Positions 37,192 through 44,145 of a DNA stretch of 64,000 nt are shown here, piece by piece. A program made the position numbers and the translations under genes. This stretch comes from DASQZK01 sp963771005 (lineage in GTDB: Bacteria; Bacteroidota; Bacteroidia; Bacteroidales; GCA-2748055). The DNA is taken from NCBI GenBank assembly GCA_963771005.1, contig CAVYRO010000006.1, forward strand, positions 186,001-250,000, written 5' to 3'. Within the stretch, counting starts at the first letter, position 1. Each line of letters begins with the position of its first letter. A model generated the notes under the pieces. It did not search any database and was not told where the DNA came from. It worked only from the letters and a program-made list of their open reading frames with translations.

Positions 37192-37947
37192 ATGCCAGTA
37201 ACCGGTCAGAATACAAGGAACACCGAAGTAATCACGGGTATTTTCTCCCTGTTTTCGGGGCTTGCCATAATTGCCACTATACTCACCCGTTTCGAATTTG
37301 TCAGTTTCTTTTCAAGTTACTCGGAAGATCTTGAGTATCTGACAGAAAATATCTTCCTTCTCAGGATCAATTCGATCACCTGGCTGATCACTGCACTTAT
37401 CCTAACGGTATCGGCCTCTACATTTATTGTTCTTCTCAATCCCTATCACCGCCTTTTTTCGTGGCTCACCGGTTTTTTCCTCATTCTGGCCTCGTCAATG
37501 ATCAGTGTTTCAGGCATCAAAGGATTCAGCATCATCGATATCCTGATCAACTTCCGGGATCTCAACCTGAGTGAAAATGACGCGCTGAAGGTGGCCATTT
37601 TTACACTGGCCCGGGAAAAAGAAATGTACATTATCACTTCTTATACTTTGCTGGGGCTTGCCTTCCTGTCACTGGCCGCCTTCGCCTTCAGAACGCGCAG
37701 GCTGTCCATTATCACGGGTTCGGTAAGTCTGATCACCGGCATTATCCTGCCCGTTTTCACAGCCCTTATCCCGAGGAGCCTGCTTTCCGATCTCGGATTG
37801 GTCGCAGGTTTTATTACCTTTCTCTTCCTGGGAATGCGCCTGCTGTTTACCGGGCTGGAAAAAAGACAACGAAAAACAAAAACCGGAAAATTGATCGAGA
37901 CAGATCATGAACACGCCAACACTGCAGTACGACAGGGAGTCGAGTGA
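37192..37947 (+). CDS. Polytopic membrane protein of unknown family
   Basis: No family was recognised. The 251-residue protein has about six or seven hydrophobic segments, near residues 14-32, 60-80, 87-108, 143-162, 170-190 and 195-218. The tail is basic and polar (EKRQRKTKTGK). The segment between helices 3 and 4 is a hydrophilic loop of roughly 25 residues (INFRDLNLSENDALK). The gene overlaps the next kinase gene by 41 bases, which suggests the two are translated together. A membrane sensor or anchor for that kinase is a reasonable guess, not shown. Confidence 0.75.
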   Translation: MPVTGQNTRNTEVITGIFSLFSGLAIIATILTRFEFVSFFSSYSEDLEYLTENIFLLRINSITWLITALILTVSASTFIVLLNPYHRLFSWLTGFFLILASSMISVSGIKGFSIIDILINFRDLNLSENDALKVAIFTLAREKEMYIITSYTLLGLAFLSLAAFAFRTRRLSIITGSVSLITGIILPVFTALIPRSLLSDLGLVAGFITFLFLGMRLLFTGLEKRQRKTKTGKLIETDHEHANTAVRQGVE

Positions 37948-39046
37948 TAAACTTGAATCCCAGTTCCGGAAAGTCAGTTCCATAAGCTACCTCCAGGAGC
38001 TATTGAATGCGCTTCCCAACATTGCTACCATTCTGAATGACAAGAGGCAGATCATATACAGCAACGAGACCCTGCTGAAGCAGATCAGCATCAAAGATTT
38101 CCGCTCTCTTCTGGGCAGGCGCACCGGAGAGGTTATTAACTGTATCCATTCTGATGAGTGTGCCGGTGGCTGCGGGACGAGTGAAAGCTGCAAGGCTTGC
38201 GGAGCCCTGAATGCCATCATAAAAAGCATGAAAGATAACAGGAAGGTTTCCGAGGAATGTTATATCACCGCTATACAGGACAATGAAGAAGTCTCGTATG
38301 AATTCGAGGCGACTGCTTCACCATTCACCTGGGAAGGCGAAAATTTCACCATCTTCAGCCTTATCGATATCAGCAGTGCCAAAAGACGCCGGATGCTGGA
38401 GCGGATCTTTTTCCATGATATCCTGAATACGGCGGGAAATATCAGAAATCTTGCGGAGCTGATACCACAGCTTCAGGATGGCGATCAGGTTCGGGACCTT
38501 ATTCAACTTATGAAGCATCTCAGCGATGAGCTCGTGGAGGAAATTGAGGCCCAAAAGCAACTTACCTCCGCAGAAACCGGGGAATTGAAACCAAAATCCG
38601 AACCTTTGAGCTCCATCGAGATCCTGGATGCGGTGACCCGACAGTTCTCTGCCAATCCGCAGAAGAAACAGCGCGAAGTCATCATCGACAAGGAAAGCCA
38701 GGATATTGCACTTCGTTCTGACAGATTACTCCTTATCCGGGTATTGAAAAACATGCTTAAGAATGCAATTGAAGCCTCCCTTAAGAACGACCCGGTGGTC
38801 ATTGGGGTCTACCCGTATGGCAGCAATGCATTGTTCAGGGTGCACAACAGCATCTACATCCCGAGAAAAGTCCAGCTCCAGGTATTCAAACGCAATTTTT
38901 CAACGAAAGGCAGTGACCGGGGTCTGGGTACTTATTCGATGAAACTCCTCGGAGAGAAATACCTCAGGGGAAAAGTATATTTTGAAAGTGCAGAGGAAGA
39001 AGGGACAACCTTTTATTTCGAGCTTCCCCCGGGAGTAGAAAAATGA
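37907..39046 (+). CDS. PAS sensor histidine kinase with cysteine cluster
   Basis: This is a cytosolic kinase of 379 residues without a transmembrane segment. The N-terminal PAS domain (about 30-155) contains five cysteines at 79, 85, 89, 95 and 98 (pattern C-x5-C-x3-C-x5-C-x2-C), in a region reading CAGGCGTSESCKACG. The H-box RIFFHDILNTAGN puts the phosphorylated His at 170. The HATPase domain has the N-box NMLKNAIEAS and RGLGTYSMKLL, but the G1 box is not the standard DxGxG (RVHNSIYIP). The start overlaps the upstream membrane protein gene by 41 bases. The cysteine cluster may bind a metal or iron-sulfur group, or be redox active; this is inferred. Confidence 0.86.
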   Translation: MNTPTLQYDRESSDKLESQFRKVSSISYLQELLNALPNIATILNDKRQIIYSNETLLKQISIKDFRSLLGRRTGEVINCIHSDECAGGCGTSESCKACGALNAIIKSMKDNRKVSEECYITAIQDNEEVSYEFEATASPFTWEGENFTIFSLIDISSAKRRRMLERIFFHDILNTAGNIRNLAELIPQLQDGDQVRDLIQLMKHLSDELVEEIEAQKQLTSAETGELKPKSEPLSSIEILDAVTRQFSANPQKKQREVIIDKESQDIALRSDRLLLIRVLKNMLKNAIEASLKNDPVVIGVYPYGSNALFRVHNSIYIPRKVQLQVFKRNFSTKGSDRGLGTYSMKLLGEKYLRGKVYFESAEEEGTTFYFELPPGVEK

Positions 39047-39311
39047 AGCATACGCAGGAGGGTGTCTCAAAAAATCTAATCCTTAAAACTTCGCTCAGGG
39101 ACCGGTCAATTCGATGAACAAAGAACTTTTCGGATGGTGGTAAGGCAGGCAAAAGGTCCTTCATAAGAAAACCACTGAATTTTAGATTTAAACATAAGGG
39201 CCTTTTGCCTGCCTTACCACCATTCGAAAAGTTCACCCTCTTGAATGAAGTCGCCGGTCCCTGAGCGAAGTCGAAGGATTATCGAGTGTTCTTGCAAACT
39301 CTACATAGTTT
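39047..39311. repeat. Large inverted repeat between two genes (39089-39270)
   Basis: The outer arms are CTTCGCTCAGGGACCGG (39089-39105) and its perfect complement CCGGTCCCTGAGCGAAG (39254-39270). The inner arms of about 31 bases begin at CTTTTCGGATGG (39127) and run to about 39155; their complement ends at CGAAAAG near 39231, with one mismatch. The loop is about 43 bases. Between the arm pairs the two sides diverge. A single right-type copy lies at 43921-43982. It lies between the convergent kinase and yebC genes and might act as a terminator for both. The length and the second copy suggest a mobile or REP-type repeat. Confidence 0.85.
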
Positions 39312-40058
39312 TTATTCTTCATCCATAGCCTCAATTACCTCATCGGTGACCTCGAGGTTATGGAAAACATTCTGTACATCGTCATCATCTTCAAAATCTT
39401 CGATGATCTTAAGGATCTTCACGGCATCCTCGGTCGGAAGGACCTTGGTATCATTGGGAATACGCTGAAGACCCGATGATTCGGGTTCAACGCCCATTTC
39501 TTCAAGCTTTTTCTGAACATTCCCGAATGCTTCCAGGGGAGTACTGATCATAAACATATCATCCTCGACCTGGAAATCCTCAACGCCGGCATCGATAATC
39601 TCAAGCTCAAATTCCTCCGGATCGAGATCCCCTTTCGGGACACTGAAAACACCTTTTCTATCGAACAGGAAACTCAGGGAACCGTTGGTTCCCAGGCTAC
39701 CGCCCCTTCGGTTAAAAATGGCCCTGATGTTCGAGACTGTACGGATATGATTGTCGGTAAGGGTTTCAATGAAAACCGCGATGCCGTGTGGCAGGTAACC
39801 TTCGTAGGCTGTCTCCTGCAGAATTGCATCATCCTTCTCGGCCTTGGAAATGGCACGCTGTATATTATCCTTTGGCATATTCACACCCTTGGCATTCAGT
39901 ATAGCAGCTCTCAGCCGCGGGTTGGCTTCCGGATCAGGCCCGCTCTCCTTCACGGATACAGTGATTTCCTTCACAATTTTAGAGAACATTTTGGATCGCT
40001 TTGCATCCAATGCCCCCTTTTTACGTTTGATGGTTGACCATTTACTGTGACCAGACAT
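39312..40058 (-). CDS. yebC: YebC/PmpR-family protein
   Basis: This member of the YebC family is 248 residues long, the usual length. It starts MSGHSKWSTIKRKKGALDAK, the diagnostic opening, and the three-domain fold follows, with GANLGTNGSLSF-like and FDRKGVFSV parts. Family members act as transcriptional regulators or, as reported for some, ease translation at proline-rich stretches. A -7-like box lies 34 bases before the ATG. It is the only gene on the minus strand between 37.2 and 50.3 kb. Confidence 0.95.
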   Translation of the reverse strand: MSGHSKWSTIKRKKGALDAKRSKMFSKIVKEITVSVKESGPDPEANPRLRAAILNAKGVNMPKDNIQRAISKAEKDDAILQETAYEGYLPHGIAVFIETLTDNHIRTVSNIRAIFNRRGGSLGTNGSLSFLFDRKGVFSVPKGDLDPEEFELEIIDAGVEDFQVEDDMFMISTPLEAFGNVQKKLEEMGVEPESSGLQRIPNDTKVLPTEDAVKILKIIEDFEDDDDVQNVFHNLEVTDEVIEAMDEE

Positions 40059-40091
40059 AGATTAAAATTTAACGTTCATGTAAAACTCAGG

Positions 40092-40099
40092 CAAAATTA
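40092..40099 (-). promoter_or_regulatory. Predicted yebC -7 box
   Basis: The minus strand reads TAATTTTG, an exact TAnnTTTG match, 34 bases before the yebC ATG. Confidence 0.45.
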
Positions 40100-40475
40100 A
40101 AAAATTGCCCGTAAATTCTACACGTCTTTTTTCGGGGTAAGATATGAAAATATAACGTCAGTTCCGGTTGTGCAATATTCGGGGTGGTTTGAGGATGGTT
40201 TGAGAATGGTTTGATATGGTTTGAGGTGGTTTTATATTTTAATACCGGATCTGCATCCTGTTTCAAAGAACGGTCGTAAAGTCCCAGGGGATTTAGGGGT
40301 ATGGGTTTGATATGGTTTCAGGTGGTTTGAACTCCATTCACCAATTCACCAAATCACCAAATTCTTCATCCGTGAGAATCCGTTCCGATAGCCATATAGC
40401 CATCGGAATCCGTCCAATCCGTGTTCACCTCTTCTTTCGGTTTCAGATGGATTCAGCTTCATTCAACAAATCAAC

Positions 40476-40529
40476 AAATCACCAAATTCTTCGGGGAGTT
40501 TCACCACAGATTTCTCAGATTATCACAGA
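40476..40529 (-). repeat. Dispersed 54-base repeat, copy 1
   Basis: The reverse complement equals 56557-56610 at 53 of 54 positions by eye. Core TGGTGAAACTCCCCGAAG. It is flanked on both sides by TTGTTGAT-type tracts, as at the second copy. Confidence 0.85.
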
Positions 40530-40656
40530 GAGGTTTGATTAATGGTTTGAAATAGTTTGATATGGTTTCAAATGGTCTCAACCCCCATTCAACAAATCAA
40601 CAACTCAACAAATCAACAAATCAACAAATTCTTATCGCGGATGAATGCCTGATTTT

Positions 40657-40752
40657 TTGTAATGCGATACAATATTTTGTCCAATTTATTGTATTGCGAT
40701 ACAATTTATTATGGAATTTATTGTATTGCGATACAATTTTTATTGAAATTAA
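40657..40752. repeat. Three 32-base repeats, each with a 16-base palindrome
   Basis: TTGTAATGCGATACAA at 40657-40672 and TTGTATTGCGATACAA at 40689-40704 and 40721-40736 begin exactly 32 bases apart. Six-base arms TTGTAT/ATACAA are perfect in copies 2 and 3, with one changed base in copy 1. The rest of each unit is AT-rich. It could be an operator array with sites on one helix face or a remnant. It lies about 190 bases upstream of the AhpD-like gene. Confidence 0.85.
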
Positions 40753-40945
40753 CGGGAAGAAGAAGGTATAGTTCGTTAGCTTGCCAGATCCCTGCTAAGG
40801 TGTTCCTGTTGAACCAGCTCTGAGGTGAAGATATCAGATGCCTATATTCCAGCTTCCGTACCTCACTCCATATAATTTTTTCCTCTGACCTGTACCACGA
40901 ATCAGCCGGCGAATCATAACTTTACACAAATTAATATCATGCATC

Positions 40946-41293
40946 ATGAGTGAAATTGTAAGGGAATTCCGGGAATACCGGGAAAAAATGAATCAAAGGC
41001 TCCTCGCTGAAGATAACCGGGTTATCAAACGGATCTTCAACCTGGACACAAATACCTATAAGGACGGAATCCTGCCGGCAAGGGTAAAGGAAATGCTGGG
41101 GCTTGTTTCATCCATGGTATTACGGTGCGACGACTGCGTGAGGTATCATCTCGAACAATGTTTCAGCCTCGGGATAAAAAAAGCCGAGATCCTGGAGATA
41201 TTCGCCGTCGCCAACCTTGTTGGAGGAACAATTGTTATTCCTCATACACGAAGAGCTTTGGAATATTGGGATGAGCTTGAAAATCTGGGTTAA
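40946..41293 (+). CDS. Carboxymuconolactone decarboxylase / AhpD-like protein
   Basis: This 115-residue all-helical protein has the AhpD-type motif C-x2-C-x3-H (C61, C64 and H68, in RCDDCVRYHLE). Such proteins reduce peroxiredoxin partners or handle small metabolites. No AhpC gene is next to it. The ATG at 40946 is used and 18 bases earlier reads TAACTTTAC, near to TAnnTTTG. It is followed at 41 bases by the plug protein gene. The function beyond the family is open. Confidence 0.88.
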   Translation: MSEIVREFREYREKMNQRLLAEDNRVIKRIFNLDTNTYKDGILPARVKEMLGLVSSMVLRCDDCVRYHLEQCFSLGIKKAEILEIFAVANLVGGTIVIPHTRRALEYWDELENLG

Positions 41294-41334
41294 TTTTTGT
41301 AATTTACGGGTTGGCCGGGCAAAATTGTACGTTT

Positions 41335-43749
41335 ATGCGAAAGAAAATTTTTCTTACCGGAACGGTTGCAATGCTGGGAATGATAACCTTTTTGTCATCT
41401 TTCCGGAGTACACAGCCCATTGACAGCAATGTCATACGCGATCTGATTTTCAAACTTACCGCCTGGTATGAATGGTACCCCCAGCAAAAGGTCTATCTTC
41501 ATTTCGACAAGGACCGGTACGGCGCTTATGAAAGGGTCTGGTACAAGGCTTATGTCGTGAATGCAACAAATCACCGTCCCGACAGCATAAGCACCAATCT
41601 ATATGTCGATCTTATCAATCCGGGCGGGTATGTTGTGCAGACTGAGCTTCTCCAGCTGCAAAACGGATTTGCCCATGGGGATTTTGCCTTTCAGGATACG
41701 GTTCCCGAGGGGATCTACCGGATCATTGCCTATACTAACTGGATGAGAAATGCGGGAAGCGAATATTTCTTTTCGAAGAACATCTATGTTAAAAATCCGC
41801 AGTTCAGAACGTATGCAACCCGTTATGCAGTTAAAACTGTCAGGAAATCGCGGAGGCAAAATACCCGGCTTTCTGAAAAATTCGATATCAGCTTTCTTCC
41901 CGAAGGCGGAAACCTTCTGAACGGGGTTGAAAACAGGGTCGCTTTTAAAGCGATCAATGCCCTGGGCCATCCGGCAAAAGTCCAGGGCCGGCTTCTCGAC
42001 AAAAAAGGCAATGAAGTCCTGACCTTCGAAAGTATTCACGACGGCATGGGGAGCTTCCGGTTTACCCCCGCTACGGGCACTAAATATGTGGCAATGGTGA
42101 AGTCGGGAGAATCTAAGGAGCAAAAATTCGACCTTCCCGAAGGAATAGATAAAGGTATCGTTCTAAATGCGGATTATGCCGGGAAAGACAGCGTAACGGT
42201 AAGTATTGTGACCAACCTGGGTACAGGCAATATGCCGGAAAACACCCGGTATTTTCTCCTCGCTCAAACCCGGGGCAAACCGGAATATTCAGCTGAATTT
42301 GATCTTAAGAAGGAAAGCCGCTCCGTAAGCATTCCGAAAAATATTTTTCCTTCGGGTATCACCCAGCTTGTGCTTTTCAATACCTCATCAAGACCCGTAA
42401 GTGAACGGCTTATTTTTATAAATCGCCAGGATCAGCTCGATATCAGCATCCTTCCTTCACAAAAAACAGTTGCTGCCCGCAAACAGGTCAGTGCCGCGAT
42501 CAGGGTCAGGGATAAAAAAGGAAATCCCGTGAGCGGTGACTTTTCCCTTTCTGTGATGAAGGCCTCCGAAACCGCCCTGGCCGGTAATATCCTCACCAGC
42601 CTGCTGCTTACCTCCGATATCAGGGGGAACGTCGAGGATCCTGTTTTCTACTTCACCGGATGGGATGCCGGCAAGGAAAAGCTCCTCGATTATGTCATGA
42701 TGACCAACGGCTGGAGACGATTTAACTGGGATATCGTATTGCAAAACGAAAAAGTCACCCCCGAATTTCCGGTGGAAAACGGCATCGAGATCACCGGAAA
42801 GATCACCCGTGAATTTTTTAAACTCCCTTTGAAGGATATCAAGGTGGTTCTCACCATCCTGAACCAATTCAATGATGTATTCACAACCAGATCAGGGCCC
42901 CGGGGAAACTTTGCATTCACAGGCCTTGCCTATGCCGATACGGTTGCCGTAAAACTTGAGGCACGGAGAGCCACCGGGAAGAAAAATCTGGTTATCTACA
43001 TCGATCAGAAGGAAAATACAAGGCTCAGGAACATGAATTATGTCACGGAACAAATTCTAAACCGGCCCGGTCCGGAAGGAAAAAATTACATTCCGGAAGA
43101 AGAAAAGGAGGATGATCCTTTTGCAGAGGAGAATAACCGCATCTATCGCATTTACAGTGAACCGGAAAAACAGAACGTGATCATTGTCGATGAAAAGCTG
43201 GCACATCTTCAGAACGTGGCCCAGATCATCCAGGGAAGGATCCCCGGGGTGATGGTCAGGGGAAATGATATAAACATCAGGGGGATAAACAGTTTTTTTG
43301 CCAGCACAGATCCGCTTTTCCTGGTAGACGGCGTGGTGGTAGACAAGGATTTTGCCCTTTCTATGAGCCCTTACGATGTGGACCGTATTGAGGTGCTGAA
43401 AGGACCCGAAGCTGCAATATATGGTTCCAGAGGCGCTAACGGAGTCATCGCTATCTATACAAAAAGAGGGAAATTCATGATCAAGGGTGAGCTCAATTTT
43501 GAAATGCTCGGGTACCATTCAGCACGTACTTTCTATTCCCCGAGATACGATATCAATCCCAATGAAGCCCTTGAGGATGACAGGACCACTTTGTACTGGA
43601 AGCCCTCCCTGCTGACTGACCAAAAGGGAAATACCACCGTTTCATTTTACACTTCGGATGTAACGGGCCGGTATATAATCAACGTCCAGGGACTGTCCGA
43701 AAACGGCGTCGCAGGCGCTGGCTATGCAATCCTGGAAACAGGAAAATGA
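41335..43749 (+). CDS. Secreted macroglobulin-like protein with TonB plug domain, no barrel
   Basis: A signal peptide opens the 804 residues (MRKKIFLTGTVAMLGMITFL). Next comes an MG2/macroglobulin-like region starting PQQKVYLHFDKDRYGAYERVW, which recurs in Bacteroidota proteins of this type. A carboxypeptidase-regulatory-like segment lies near residue 485-560. A TonB-receptor plug domain follows at about 610-715 (VDGVVVDKDF, DRIEVLKGPEAAIYGSRGANG). The last ~90 residues return to a macroglobulin-like end (VTGRYIINVQGL). There is no beta-barrel, so it cannot be a normal receptor. The ATG at 41335 is preferred over an in-frame codon at 41311. The role is unknown. Confidence 0.82.
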   Translation: MRKKIFLTGTVAMLGMITFLSSFRSTQPIDSNVIRDLIFKLTAWYEWYPQQKVYLHFDKDRYGAYERVWYKAYVVNATNHRPDSISTNLYVDLINPGGYVVQTELLQLQNGFAHGDFAFQDTVPEGIYRIIAYTNWMRNAGSEYFFSKNIYVKNPQFRTYATRYAVKTVRKSRRQNTRLSEKFDISFLPEGGNLLNGVENRVAFKAINALGHPAKVQGRLLDKKGNEVLTFESIHDGMGSFRFTPATGTKYVAMVKSGESKEQKFDLPEGIDKGIVLNADYAGKDSVTVSIVTNLGTGNMPENTRYFLLAQTRGKPEYSAEFDLKKESRSVSIPKNIFPSGITQLVLFNTSSRPVSERLIFINRQDQLDISILPSQKTVAARKQVSAAIRVRDKKGNPVSGDFSLSVMKASETALAGNILTSLLLTSDIRGNVEDPVFYFTGWDAGKEKLLDYVMMTNGWRRFNWDIVLQNEKVTPEFPVENGIEITGKITREFFKLPLKDIKVVLTILNQFNDVFTTRSGPRGNFAFTGLAYADTVAVKLEARRATGKKNLVIYIDQKENTRLRNMNYVTEQILNRPGPEGKNYIPEEEKEDDPFAEENNRIYRIYSEPEKQNVIIVDEKLAHLQNVAQIIQGRIPGVMVRGNDINIRGINSFFASTDPLFLVDGVVVDKDFALSMSPYDVDRIEVLKGPEAAIYGSRGANGVIAIYTKRGKFMIKGELNFEMLGYHSARTFYSPRYDINPNEALEDDRTTLYWKPSLLTDQKGNTTVSFYTSDVTGRYIINVQGLSENGVAGAGYAILETGK

Positions 43750-43920
43750 CAGCAACCAGAAAATCTCGCTGACCGGTCTAAGAAAATTTCCAGACCCTCA
43801 CTTTATATTGCATGATTCCGGATCATGGAATGGCCGGGTGATGCTTTCCCGGGATAATACGCGAAAACAACAATCCGGTTATACTGTCTTACTTAGTGTT
43901 TGCCAGAAAACTCGATGACC

Positions 43921-43982
43921 CTTCGGCTCAGGGACCGGTGACTTCATTCAAGAGGGTGAATTTTTCGGATGGTGGTAAGGCA
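43921..43982 (+). repeat. Single copy of the 39-kb inverted repeat arm
   Basis: CTTCGGCTCAGGGACCGG begins it, and GGATGGTGGTAAGGCA ends it. It matches the reverse complement of 39210-39270 with only a few differences. It has no partner arm nearby. Confidence 0.85.
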
Positions 43983-44092
43983 TTATGAAAATATTTTCCA
44001 TTTTGTGTAAAGACGTATGTCCGTATCCATATGCACGGATCGGGTGGAGAGCCAAATATCCCTGCCTTTATTTCTCCGGATAAAAAATTATA

Positions 44093-44100
44093 TATATTTG
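44093..44100 (+). promoter_or_regulatory. Predicted -7 box of the S46 peptidase gene
   Basis: TATATTTG fits TAnnTTTG exactly, 45 bases before the ATG at 44146. Confidence 0.5.
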
Positions 44101-44145
44101 CCTTTCAAAATTCAAATCATCAAAAATTTTATTTAAAAATTGTTT

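Larger units (their letters stand above)
40059..40945. other. Gene-free 0.9-kb interval with several short repeats
   Basis: No convincing gene is present. From the left: the yebC promoter area, an ATGGTTTGA-type tract (40193-40230, also near 40540-40570), a 54-base copy of a repeat also found at 56557-56610, TTGTTGAT/ATCAACAA-type runs (40460-40480 and 40583-40630), then the 32-base palindrome array (40657-40752). The open frames in this interval lie on repeats and have no protein-like features. Confidence 0.75.
43750..44145. other. 396-base gap without a gene
   Basis: It holds a copy of the 62-base repeat at 43921-43982 and the S46 gene promoter box. Nothing else was recognised. Confidence 0.75.

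Noticed and set aside
40657..40752. CRISPR array of 32-base period
   Set aside because: Only three units, and the parts between palindromes are similar to one another rather than unique.
40312..40771. Short plus-strand frames before the AhpD-like gene
   Set aside because: They consist of tandem and dispersed repeats; no domain or signal features.
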